From Pyxicephalus adspersus (lineage: Eukaryota; Chordata; Amphibia; Anura; Pyxicephalidae), in assembly GCF_032062135.1 (NCBI RefSeq), contig NC_092863.1, positions 16,006,997-16,070,996 of the forward strand: a stretch of DNA of 64,000 nucleotides, written 5' to 3'. A model generated the notes under the pieces. It did no database searches, was not told the origin of the DNA, and saw only the letters and a program-made list of their open reading frames with translations. Shown here piece after piece: positions 36,002 through 47,400 of the stretch. Within the stretch, counting starts at the first letter, position 1. Each line of letters starts with the position of its first letter. The position numbers and the translations under genes were made by a program.

Positions 36002-39000
36002 GTGACACATGGGGAGGGGACACTTACCTGGTTTTAGTAACATGCCATGTTTTTTTGAACAAGAAAAGGAATTGCAGCCTTGGCCAGGATCTATTACTGT
36101 CATTGATGGTTCATGTAAGAAGGACCTACCTAGAGTTCTGCTATGAATACCTACCTGCGCCAATTGGATCAGAAGTTATTGGCACTTGCATTGGCATGGG
36201 GAGGTGCCAGGCTTCTGCCAGCCATTCTCCATCAGGGTTGCTGGGGGTTCCCGTCTTCATTTGATGAGGCTGGCATAGTCCTGGTGCCAACACCACATGG
36301 CAGACGGGATCACTCCATGCAATATACATTAATAACCAGGCTATGACGTTGTGAAACTTGTTGTGCAGCCGTTGGCTGGTGTATGGCCATGGTATAGGTG
36401 AATATTACCTTGTACTTTTTCACTTTGATCAGAATAAACATCCTCCCAATGTAACATTTCCTGGGCTCCTTTAAAACGAGTTAAAAAATTTACTTTTATG
36501 TGCTTTTTAATGCATTGCGTTAAAATATAACAATGAAAGACATGTTTTAAGTGTATTTTGTTTGAATATCACAAGTAGACTACTACACATGAAAATCAAA
36601 CAAAATACACCTAAAACATGTCTTGCGTTGTTATATTTTGTGGTGTGGTGTGTAGTAGTTTTCTTTATATTTAGTGGTGTCATTGTTGCTTATTATTATT
36701 AGAATTACATTTTAGATTATTTTTTGTACCGCATTGATTCCTGATAGTTCTTGGTAACTGATAAATGTTCCTGATTTTGCAGGAGACATGCCTGACTCAT
36801 CTACATTTAAATTCAATGGAATCATTCCTGGAGGCACCGTATGTCTGAGCATCTGGTCACGGGACGGCTGGAGTGATCTTGTAAAAGCAGCGGCACAAGG
36901 AAACTTAGCAGAGGTTCATGAGAATTCTTTATTCATTATTAACTGGTCGCTGCATTGTCTGCTGTCACATGGGGTTTTTGATCCCCTTCTCTGATATGAA
37001 AATGGATTATTATAATAAAATATAATAGAGGAGTTCTAGAGCAGCGGTCGCTAACCGGTGGTCCGCAGACCACTGGTGATCGGCAAGAAAATTTTGGTGG
37101 TCTGCAGCTCTTTTCCCCCGTATGGACATCCTGGGGGGACAGTAGTGTAGGTCTGTGGAGACAACTTTTGTTGTGTTCACAGCCCTGCGCTACTGTCCCC
37201 CCAAAATGTTTATCAAGCAGATCCAAGCCTGCGATGGGAGAGTGTACGGATTCTGTCATCATGACATCACTCTGGGGTAAGTTTCTTCCCCTTTGATGCT
37301 CCCCACGCATTTACGGTCCGGATTCCGTGGATTTAGTGGTCCGTAAGGTCCGAAAGGTTGGCAACCCCTTGTTGGATCTGCTGTAGCTCTAAAACGAGTT
37401 TACTGCTTTGATTTCTTATCCATGTCTGCCAGATCAAATCACCTTCCCTCACTTCAAATCTTTCTATACTGTAAGTTAATTTTCACCTAGCATGCAGTGC
37501 CACAAATTGCACACTTTGCTTATTTAGGGTAAACGGTGACCATGGACAATGGTTTTCTTAGCTTGACAAGCATTTGGAACACAGCACAAACACAGGTCAT
37601 CGAATTCCTGCTTTGAGCAGTGCACATGGCAGATCAGAAACTTCTCTTGACCTGCTTTGCTTTTTTTAGATGTCACATCTTCTACCAAGGTCTGTTTAAC
37701 TACTGGCAAAGCAAATCAAACGAAGCCTTTGCCTGCCAACACATACATTTGCAAATGGGTTTTCAATTTAAATTTCATTGTATATGAATACCATGCCTCA
37801 ACCTAGACATAACATTTCTGTTGCTGGAAATGACTTTTTGTGATAGTTTCCAGTAAAAGAACGAATGAGCGATGTACAGATATTGCTGTTCAGTCCTATA
37901 GAGAGGGAAAAGAGAAGATGAGATATGTTGGGAGGACCATTAAGAATCCCTTCTTATGCTTTATGATAGGCTTGTGTATGTGTTCTCATTTTATTTATTT
38001 CTCTTTTTATTTGCAGCTGAAATGTTTAGGAGTCACTACAGACTGTTCCTATAATACAGAGAATTCCCTGAGGTTTAGTGTAAAGCAGAGAAATGAGTGG
38101 ATAGCTGCAAGAGCCGGTGTGGCCCTTTATATTGCTGCGCACCGAGGACATTTGGCTATGATACGTTACCTTTTAAAGAATGGTAAGGTCATCATTGAGT
38201 TTGGTATTTGGTGGAGGTTCTACATGATGTGGGGATTACCTGTGGAGTGTGCTTGTTTCTTCTCTTCCTCACCTTTGTTGTTGTGATTGAACAGAAGAGG
38301 AGGCAGCAGCCTGAGCATGCTGGCAAAGATATGGATTGGCATGGAATTGGTGGCATTGGCAGGCCTATTCAAAACTTACTGGCAACCCCTTCCCATGACT
38401 ACTAGTCCTGGGTATTGGGCTTGGGTTGACCAGGACATCATTTAGCCACAGACCAGCTTTGGTTAGGCAGACACTATGCTTCTAGTACATCAATTTGATT
38501 TTTCTGTACCTACATATGGATAAATTACTGGGAAATATGTATGTGTATTGCACTGTCGTACACTGAGAACATTCTTACTGGAGGGGATTGTGCAAAGATA
38601 AACTCATCATTGTGCTCATGCTCCTCTTTTCTGGGAATGAATATGTTTTAATTTTTTACTTTTTTTTTGTTTAATATAGGAGCCAATGTACTGACCAAAA
38701 CCAAACTCGGCAACAGCCCTCTACATGTGGCGTCAGCAATGGGCAAATGTGACTGTGTAGATGAACTACTAGCAAATGGAGGACAAACACAAGACGTAAA
38801 TGAAAACGGACACACCGCTCTCAGCCTGGCACGGTTATGGCACCAGAAGAAGGCTGAGCACCACCTCTTTTTGTTCCAGTGGCGTGAGAGGGCGGCTACT
38901 GTGTCTGTCAACCCTTATCTGGACCCCTCTGAACTTTTCGCCCATCAAAAGTTTGACTCTAAGCTAAAAACTTGGAGGAGCGGATCTCATGCTAAGCGTT

Positions 39001-39086
39001 ACATGGCTAATCTTGTTCAATATAAAGAGTTTCAGGGGTCAGGATTTTGTGCTCCAAAGAAACACACTGCTGCAAGCACAGATTAG
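35797..39086 (+). CDS. ANKRD60: Ankyrin repeat domain protein 60 (four exons)
   Basis: Four coding exons, 35797-36001, 36783-36913, 38017-38182 and 38680-39086, join in frame to 302 aa. Residues about 19-95 form a ubiquitin-like fold (HFSIKVRLQET, then LKEKLELVAGVPIHLQRLSY, then GGTVCLSIWSRDGW). Ankyrin repeats follow (RAGVALYIAAHRGHLAMIRY, GNSPLHVASAMGKCDCVDEL, NGHTALSLARLW), then a basic tail. The order and wording match my memory of vertebrate ANKRD60. ANKUB1 also joins ubiquitin-like and ankyrin parts but reads differently. Function is poorly known; mammalian expression is mainly testicular. The start at 35797 has a weak context and M7 (35815) is a possible alternative. Exon 2 ends in a poor donor (GTTCAT). 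Two X-box-like motifs sit just upstream. Confidence 0.82.
36522..36640. repeat. Inverted repeat in ANKRD60 intron 1
   Basis: AAGACATGTTTTAAGTGTAT on the left (within 36522-36573) is mirrored by ATACACCTAAAACATGTCTT on the right (within 36595-36640). The arms extend to about 45-50 bp including a TATAACAA block. Few mismatches; probably a fold-back element. Confidence 0.75.
36783..36913 (+). CDS. ANKRD60: ANKRD60 coding exon 2
   Basis: Acceptor TTTTGCAG. The exon encodes MPDSSTFKFNGIIPGGTVCL through SDLVKAAAQGNLAE, the end of the ubiquitin-like fold. The only frame-compatible donor is GTTCAT at 36914, lacking the usual A/G at +3 and the G at +5. Confidence 0.7.
37045..37370. mobile_element. 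'GGTGGTC' family repeat, copy B (ANKRD60 intron 2)
   Basis: Starts GCAGCGGTCGCTAACCGGTG and ends GGTCCGAAAGGTTGGCAACC, giving loosely inverted GGTTGCCAACC-type ends. Its internal text is shared with copy A. Probably a hAT-type nonautonomous element; class inferred. Confidence 0.6.
38017..38182 (+). CDS. ANKRD60: ANKRD60 coding exon 3
   Basis: Acceptor TTTATTTGCAG, donor GTAAGG. Encodes LKCLGVTTDCSY... followed by the first ankyrin repeat (VALYIAAHRGHLAMIRYLLK). Confidence 0.82.
38680..39086 (+). CDS. ANKRD60: ANKRD60 coding exon 4 (last)
   Basis: Acceptor TTTAATATAG. Encodes GANVLTKTKLGNSPLHVASA, a third repeat (ENGHTALSLARLW) and a basic C-terminal tail, ending TAG at 39084-39086. I did not find an AATAAA within the next kilobase. 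Confidence 0.82.
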
Positions 39087-40420
39087 TGTCAGGATTATGA
39101 AAAAATAGGTTAACCTATGCGTTTTCTCAGGCAAAGTTGAATATCTGGTTTATGGAAAGTGGAGCACAAAGCCTAACCAGTCAAACTTTTTAAAGTTTTT
39201 GAATACTGTGGAAAAGTGCCCAAGCTGGTCATAAATTTTACAATCTTACTCTACAATCTTCATTAGAGTTACACAATGTAATATAATGGCAAGCAATCCA
39301 TAACTGTTCTATTCAAGCCAATACCAATAGCAGTTGGTGGTATTTTTAAAGTAGATTGTAAGCTTTGTGGCCAGCTATAACCTCCATTTTTATGTTTTTC
39401 TGTGTCCCCATTTGGATATGTAACTTGCTACCTATTAGTGAAAAAGAAGCAGATATATAATTATCATTGTGGGGGTAATGGGAGGGGTACAAGCTGCATA
39501 AATGTATCCATTGCTATTGTTGACAATGCTTTAAATGCAATGGAAACCCTAGGACCTGTGGGCTGCAAGGATCGAGAGGAAAGTTTGAGATGATGTTGGT
39601 AAGCATTTGGATGCTAGTACATCACTGAATATGGATTTATAGATTGTTCAGCTTGCAGGCCACAATCACACCCAGTTGTCAGATGACACCAACTAGTAGG
39701 TGGGGCTGGGGGCAAATATATGGCTCTGGTACTCAGCCACTTTCACCAGCAATATGGAAAAAAAATTCCAACTTTGTATTGTATAAGATCTGAGCACTGA
39801 GCCAATACTCATATTATTATTATTCAATACGCTACCACACATAGGCCACAATGCCATCATAGTATACCCATTCACTATGCCCATTGTTCACTATGCCCAT
39901 TGCTGGCCCACGCCATCCCTAAACTACGTGCCCTCACCTTTCCCATTCAACCCAACCAGGTTATGTAGGTTATGTATCAGATAGTGACAAGGCTTACTTG
40001 TGATATTGTCATAGACAGTTTGTGTTTCATTCATTTTCCCCAATGTTTTATTAATAGGGATACCTTTGTGTGATTTCTGAAACATGGATTCCACAAGAAG
40101 CCCAAGATGACTCCATATGGAATATGAGGATAGATAATACAAAACGCAGACCATATTATAGATAGCCATTAGGATTGTCACAATGTACATTGTATTTTCA
40201 GAAATCACATTAATAAGCAATTTTACCTTAAAAGTACTATTTGCTGCTAATCTTTACATCCTCCCATTACCATATTTTTTTATTCTTGTGCTAAATGTAC
40301 AGATTTTATGGTTAGTCACCAGAAAGGAATAATCTCTGCTTTACAGTGGTTAGATGAAGATACCAAATATCTAATATATCAAATAATAATAATAATATTA
40401 TTGCATCAAGCTGGTCTGAG
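39087..40420. other. ANKRD60 3' flank, no further gene
   Basis: Probably includes the ANKRD60 3' UTR for an unknown length, then AT-rich intergenic sequence. No clear poly(A) signal or exon is seen. Confidence 0.45.
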
Positions 40421-40560
40421 TGGGCTCTATTTATAAAACAGAGGATCTAATATTCCCTCAAACATTCCCTGGTAGGAATCTTCCAAGTTCTATGTCAGTA
40501 TTTGATTATTCTTCACCAGGGAATGTTTGAAGGAATGTCAGATTTTATAAATAGACCCCA
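40421..40560. mobile_element. 140-bp MITE
   Basis: The left arm TGGGCTCTATTTATAAAAC...TCAAACATTCCCTGG (40421-40472) is mirrored by CCAGGGAATGTTTGA...TTTTATAAATAGACCCCA (40516-40560). A fold-back miniature transposon with no coding capacity. Confidence 0.75.
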
Positions 40561-40852
40561 ATGTGTACCTAAAAATACTTGTCATCCCTTTAAATAATTT
40601 ATTTTTCTCTTTTGTGATCCTGCCTAGATCTAAATGTGGATCCTTCTGTCCTCCTCTGTGAGGTTTCCTTTGATAATGAAGCCATGGACCTCATTCCAGG
40701 ACATTCACTCTTATCTTAGCTAAAATTGTCAATTTTTTGATGTTAAGTAGATTGGGAAATGTTGAGATTGTTGGGAGAAATATGGCCGGGATAGGTATGA
40801 ATGGGCTGTATCAGGCATGACACCAGAAAGGAGTCTTACTTGTTACCAGAGG

Positions 40853-41255
40853 TTGAACTAAATCATCACCCTTCAAGTCCAAGTCGAGTCCCAAGTCATT
40901 GACACCAAGACCCAAGTCAAGTCTCAAGTCACCAAGAATTCTTCCAAGTGAATCCCAAGGCAAGTCACTTCATTTATCCCCGTTTAGAAACGGAGCTCTG
41001 ATCTTGTTCTTAAAGTCCGGATCACTTTCTAAGTCCACAGCTTTCTCCTCTGACCGCTGAAGGGGGCAGGGAGGAAGGCAGTGAGGCTTCTGTACACCGC
41101 CTTCCTCCCCGCCCCCTTCAGCTGTCAGCAGAGAAAGCCGGAAGTCACGTCACAAGTTGAGTTGCAAGTCGCTGGGTAAAACTCCCAAGTCGAGTCGCAA
41201 GTCGTTCATTAGGCGACTTAAGATGGACTTGAGTGCAAGTCTCGCGACTCGAGTT
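40853..41255. mobile_element. CAAGTC-rich element with central hairpin
   Basis: Both outer portions (40,875-40,970 and 41,155-41,250) are studded with CAAGTC, GAGTC and GACTTG words. The centre holds 40-bp inverted arms (41040-41079 and 41099-41138, about four mismatches). Subterminal short-word arrays are typical of transposase-bound regions in hAT-like elements; the class is inferred. Confidence 0.6.
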
Positions 41256-41334
41256 GTTACCTAGCAACCACACAGTCTCTTTGTTTACGGGTAGCTGTGG
41301 ACCAGAGACTGCTAAGGTGTAGTTGCCAGGCAAC
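41256..41334. promoter_or_regulatory. Second pair of X-box-like motifs
   Basis: GTTACCTAGCAAC (41256-41268) and GTTGCCAGGCAAC (41322-41334) are close to ideal RFX X-boxes. They lie about 680-750 bp before the NT5C3B start codon. The target gene is unknown. Confidence 0.4.
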
Positions 41335-41715
41335 AGGATGCAGGTTTTGTTGTTCCAGAAAGCAAGACATTGCTACTGTGGTGTCAGGGGCCATGAGAGG
41401 AAAGAATACACAGGCCACACTGAGAGTAGGGCTGTCAGACAGTTAATATAAAACGGTGAGTGTGTAGGCCTTTGGGGTGTGACACCTCAGCATTGTAAGT
41501 TGTTTACACCTGACCCCTGAACTCTGTTACATTGTGCATTGCATACAAATAATCCACACACACTGCCTGTATATTCCCTCTGATGGTTCAGAATAAATCC
41601 TAAAATAAACTCATTTGTGTTTGTTTTAATTCTAACTTCCTATGGTAATAATTATAGTTATACACTTACACTTTTCTGACATCTGTACTAGTAAATGACA
41701 GTTTTTCCAACCAAC

Positions 41716-41837
41716 AAAATGGCGGCCCGCATTCTGGTGACAAAACCTCAGCGTCAACAGTTGTGTTTGAGCTGCACACACTTCAGGGGTGAATTGTTAG
41801 AGAATGACCCGGAAGTGGACGTTTCAGTCCGGAAGCG
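41716..41837 (+). promoter_or_regulatory. NT5C3B core promoter motifs (YY1, ETS)
   Basis: AAAATGGCGGC (41716-41726) is a YY1 site. CCGGAAGTG (41809-41817) and CCGGAAGCG (41829-41837) are ETS/GABPA sites. The stretch is CpG-containing in an AT-rich setting and no TATA is obvious, which fits a housekeeping promoter. A perfect 11-bp inverted pair ACAGCCGTATA/TATACGGCTGT follows at 41854-41890. CCGCTAGAGGGGG (41959) is a weak CTCF resemblance. Confidence 0.55.
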
Positions 41838-42005
41838 GCTATTCATGTTGTTGACAGCCGTATAACCATTGTATACACGTATACGGCTGTGTGTTTTAAT
41901 TGTGGGCGAATAAGGGTGAAAGTTCTGCTTAGTGGCGTACTGCTATAAACCCATTTGGCCGCTAGAGGGGGTTCTCGTTTATCTGCAGTGCTGCAGAGGC
42001 ATCAC

Positions 42006-42113
42006 ATGTGCTTCACAATAAGACCTGTACTGACATCAGCCTTTAAAGGGAAGAGAAGCACCGATCTGCTCATCAGAACCATCATATCACCCCTCAAGCC
42101 CAGAAAGATGATT
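42006..42113 (+). CDS. NT5C3B: NT5C3B coding exon 1 (start uncertain)
   Basis: Donor GTAAGT. The exon ends in-phase so that ...PRKMI joins [14 protein letters not shown]. Start is the first ATG in the open frame after the promoter; a second in-frame ATG at 42108 is the alternative. The open frame runs further 5' without an ATG. Confidence 0.6.
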
Positions 42114-44353
42114 GTAAGTATTGTATGTGCATGCCAGGTTCATTGTTAGCCTCTGTCCAGCTACACGATCCAGGGTGCACAATGTAAACCAATCTGATCG
42201 AACATTGATGCAATATAAAATGAATGTGTATGTTAAAGTTTGACACATGTAGATGCAAATGTAAGAAAATCAGACCACACGTGATTTTTTTTTTAAAAGG
42301 GGGGGGGGGGATTTTTTTTTTATTGGGTGGGGGAAGGGAAGACTAACTGCACTTTTTTGGAGTTGTGGGGGAAACCGGAGTACCCGGGGGAAACCCACGC
42401 GAACACGGGGAGAATGTGCAAACTCCATGCGAACCGAGCAATTTATAGCCAGAATCCAGTTCGCAATGGCGAGAGTGCTTGCCACTCAAGCCATCCGTGC
42501 TGCCCATGTAAATAAGTTGTTTAATGCAGGTGGGGAAGTTGGTGAGTCAGGCAAACTCATAGGAGTGTCTTTATGCATGTCCCCAATCCTGCAAGATGGA
42601 AGGTATTCAGGCCTGTCAATGAAATGTCACAGATTTGTGACGCTAAACGTTTATCATGTCTTCAATGTTCTCCATCATCCTTTTCCAACTGTAATAGGCA
42701 GCACCTATAATGATACAGACGAGCACACTGCCACTGATTCCCATTGCAAGGATTATGATGAGCTGGTCTTTAAACGTTAGAGTTTCCCACTTTTCTTGGA
42801 GTCTTTCTTTTAAGAACAGTTTCTTTTTTTCCTTCTCTTTAGTGAGGATTCTGTTTATGTTCAGGTCAAAGACTTTGGGATCAATGACCCTAATGGCAAA
42901 ATGAATGACCTTTATCAACTTCTCTGTAGAATCCTCCATCTGACACTGGTATGTCCCAGCGTCCCTCTCCTGGATGTTGAAGAGTTTTAGGGTACGTCCT
43001 TTACTCATATACGTATCAAAGTTGATGTCCTCTTTGGTGATTATGCCAGGAGCAAATATCCACCTGTAGGTCATACTTTCTTCTTGATGTTCTCCCAGCT
43101 CTTTCGATTGGCAGTCGAGCTCAACGTTTGAGCCAATGTTGAGGTGGTACGATCTCATTCCACACTCCCAGACTCCATAGCATTTGACCGTGATGTCTTC
43201 ACATAGGTGCAAGGTTTCCAGGCCGTCTTCTTCCTGTTTCACAAAGCAGCGGGTCTCAATTTTGGAGCCTATCCCGCATATCACATCGCACTCTGTTGAT
43301 TTCACCAAGGTTTTCTCATTTTTGGTGGCATGCTTGGCAAGCTCCAACAAGGCTTTTTCAAGAGGGCCAAGGTCTATGTTGGCAAGAACAGAGCTAGAAA
43401 AGGACAAAACCATCGCTAACAAAACCAGAATGGATCTCATTCTGAAAGGCTTTCAGCAGCTCAAAGCAAGGGATGCTCACTCTGCGCTGTGAGTCAAGCA
43501 AATGACAGTTGGACAAGGGAGCAACTGCCTTTTATATCATGCTTGACATCATGTGACAATGTGACATCATAGCAGCAACTGTATTTCCTTATAAGGAAAC
43601 TATGCCCATATAAGGAAATTCCTGTAACAGCAGCAGCAAAAGAACAACTGTTGAATGCAGATTAAAGGGGATTTGTACTTAGCAGAAGATAAACCAACAC
43701 AAAGGTCCCTTCTATTTCTTTTATATTATCAGGCACCATAGGGTTGGCTTATCATACACAATATGTGGCATTCACACTGATCATACTTGTACAATTACAT
43801 CGAGTAGATTACGGTCTATGGGAAGATCTTTTGGACAAAACCATTGACCCCAAACCTTGTTTTTTACATATACACATCTACCGTTTATCTTTTCCAGGTA
43901 TTTCTATTACCTTTTAAGCATCAGTAGTTTTTACATGGCAGGTAGGTGTGTGCTGGAAAATAGCTTGATTTACATGGTATATTATTATCTTTATTCCAGG
44001 CTTTGCTTTGATTTAGGGCTTTCCTATACTATTGCACACAGCCTGGGTTAGAGCTACCTGTTTAATGCATAATGAACCAAATTACTCAAAAAGTATAATG
44101 CAGTATTCTTAAGGGCCATGCTGCATAAGTTTTTTTTTTGCCTTTTTCTTTCCTAATATTCCTATTTCCTATTATTCATTTTCCAGATCCCGGAGCTGAA
44201 TAAAGACACTGTTCGTATGAAGGACCCACAGAAGGTTCAAGAACTGATCATGGCATTACAGAATGGAAGTGATAAGAAATTACAGGTGAGTTCATGTCAT
44301 ATATATATATATGTATGTGTATGTATGTATGTATGTGTATATGTGTGTGTATG

Positions 44354-44400
<47 letters not shown>

Positions 44401-47400
44401 TGTATACACACACCAACTCCCAGAATAACCATGAGGAGTACTACTTCCTTCCCTTTACCACCCAGGTTTATCCCCAAAATGATTAGTACCACCTTTTACC
44501 AATCACATTAACCTCCATAATGTATTCCGCTTCCCCTTACCACCCAAATAACCACCATAATGGATAAAACTTCCCTCTACCACCACCCCTATCAACGTCG
44601 ACAAGTTGACTCATATTATGAGTAATTAATACTACTTTCCTTCCCATAGCAAGCAGGTTAATCCCCAAAATGATTACTTACTCTATAACGTATACTTCTC
44701 CCTCTTACGATCTATAATGAATAAAACTTCCCCCTCACAACCACCTATGATACCCTCCAATTACAAGTAGAACCCATACTATCATTGTTAACCCCCATAT
44801 TGAATTATTAACAGTGTATATTTGTTTACTGGAAATCTCTAGATAATTTGTTGCTGTAGTGAATGAGAATTATCAAGTTTTAATCATATCTTTGCAGTAT
44901 TGCTTAGTGCTAAGTGAAGATTATTTGCAGTTCTTTAGAAACTTTAGTCCGTATAGTCTTCCCCTATATATTATGCTTTCTGTTTGTATTCTTCTTCCCA
45001 GGTTATTTCTGATTTTGACATGACTCTCAGCCGGTTCAGGTACAATGGAGAAAAGTGCCCTACTTGCTATAGTGAGTATACGTCCTCTTCTGGTCTCCTA
45101 TAACATTCTGGGTAGTAACGCTGCTGGCCATCTCATCCCATCTTTTCTACACAGATATCATTGACAACAGCAAGATTATTAGCGAGGATTGCAGGAAGAA
45201 GGTGAGTCATGGAATGCACATCCAGGCCACTGACGCCACTTAATGTCTTACAATTACTGTATGATGGATACAGTGGTGTCCTTTTTCCAAATCCAGCGTT
45301 CTGATTGGACAGTGAAAGCAGCAGAAGATGGTATGGTGATTTCCCTGCTCATTTTGCTCTCACTTCCTATCAGCATATTTGGATGCAGCTGCACACATTG
45401 GCTTCCACCGCTGTCCCCCCAGCTCTGTTAAAGTGTCTATCTACAGGATTTAATATGTGTTTATTTATATTTGCTAACCTTTGTCGCAAATACTCCCCCC
45501 ACCCAATCCTACATAAAAAATAATAACATTATGCCAATTACTTTCCTGCTAATTCATCAAAAGTAAACATACTTAACACCCCATGAATCCTGTATTGCCC
45601 TCTTCTAATTCACCGCTATTCTGCTGCACGTCTTGAACCACCATCTTTGTTTCCTGACAGCTGTTTCCTCCTGGTGTTCGTAGGTGGCTAAATGCTTATA
45701 ATCTTCCATGGGATACACAGTTGCACCCCTCACACCTCTTGGAATCAGTAGTTGAAGGAGTAGTGCCTATGTTACTGGACAATTTTTAGTAATTCAGTTG
45801 TATTCCCTGCGATAAAATCCTCTGAAATGAATCACAAATAGTGATCAATTGCTGTTTAAGGAATTTATTTTTAATGGCAAGGGGTGCAGCCCAGTTCAAC
45901 ATGGAGACTTTCCTTCATCTTAAATGGTTAGTAGTAGTGTTCAGTGCTTACAATCTGACACCATTAGTGGATTGTATACACATAGTGTGACCATGAAAAT
46001 GCTGCAATGGTTCCTCCATTGTTTCTTTACATTCTGCTGCTGCTTGGAATGGCAGCCTTATAATTCCTAGGTAGGTATAGTGATGGAAAGTGTGTCTTAA
46101 TTATGTGTATGAATTTTTTTTCATAATCGTGTGTCCTCTTTCCTTTTTTTCAGTTAAAGGACCTTTATAACATCTACTATCCCCTTGAAATTGACCCTCA
46201 TCGAACCGTTGAGGAGAAGTACCCGCTAATGGTGGAATGGTGAGGACCTGCAGAGCGACCCTTTATGTTTCCATTAAAATGAATAGCTAGTTCCAAACAC
46301 AATCTGAAAAGTACTAACATACTCAAAAGTGTTTAGGTCCTTATATATTACTTAGAGACATTGCTGCATTACCCACGCAGGGTAAAGAGGGTAAAGAGGC
46401 AGTGTCTCTGCAAAGGGCACCCCACAACCCTCTTATAATCACCTTGCCTGTGCCCCCTCACTACTTCTCTGCCGCTTGCATGGAATATGCTATCAGGTCT
46501 AGTAATTGGGTGATAGGGCTAGGTGTTGTCACAAAAAACAGGTCACATGCTCCCTATGCGCAGAAGCTCCAGGTATTCTCACCGGCTTTACCTAAGGAAG
46601 AAGCAGGTAGTAAGCATAGGTAAGACAATTGTGAGGGGGTCTGTTAAACTTTTTACCTACTTACTTTCACAAAGACACTAGTTGCATGAGCAAGGTGAAC
46701 TCTCTATTAAATTCTAAGTTTAAAACCTTCTAACTGAGCACACAAAAGCTTCTTGCTAAAGGTAAGATAATGAACAGATAAAAGGCATAAATATGAGAAT
46801 CCTTTTGCTGCCTGGAGTTCCACAATCATTGTTTTTTCCTGGGCAATACATATGATGGTTTATGTAAGATTTTGTATTAGGTGCCCCAACAAACCAATCA
46901 GTCCCTACAATCATTTGTCTGAAAATAAAAGGAAGATTCTTTATGCTATAAGCAGCACTGTTATTATTTTAGTCACTTGTATATATGAACCATATGCATT
47001 CACTACACAATCTGCTGATGACAGGCTTTGTATTGCAGAGTGTTGTATTGCTTTGTGTTTTCTGACCCGCTTCTAATCTCTGTGTCAGGTGGAGTAAAGC
47101 GCACACGCTGCTTTGTGAACAGAGGATCGAGAAGCAAAAGCTAGCTCAGATTGTCCAAGAGGCTCAGGCTAGGCTTCGGTAAGATTAACTATATGTTGGT
47201 CAACTCAGCATTGCTCCTTTAGTTTTTGATAGCTGCTGCGTAATTGTATCACATATGTCCCATTGGTACTCTATTGAAAAGAGTCTCTATCTCCCCTTCA
47301 ATATTCTTATCATATTTGCATTGTCTTTTTTTTCAGGGAAGGGTTCCAGAATTTTTTTGATGCTCTGTACAACAGTGATATCCCTCTATTCATTTTCTCT

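Noticed and set aside
42427..42780. 117-aa plus-strand frame between NT5C3B exons 1 and 2
   Set aside because: The first half is the reverse V-SINE fragment and the second half is the complement of the TMEM81 3' end. Exon 1 already joins exon 2 in frame.
44217..44511. Frames rich in Tyr-Ile or Cys-Val
   Set aside because: Translation of the compound microsatellite after NT5C3B exon 2; only the exon part (to 44285) is coding.
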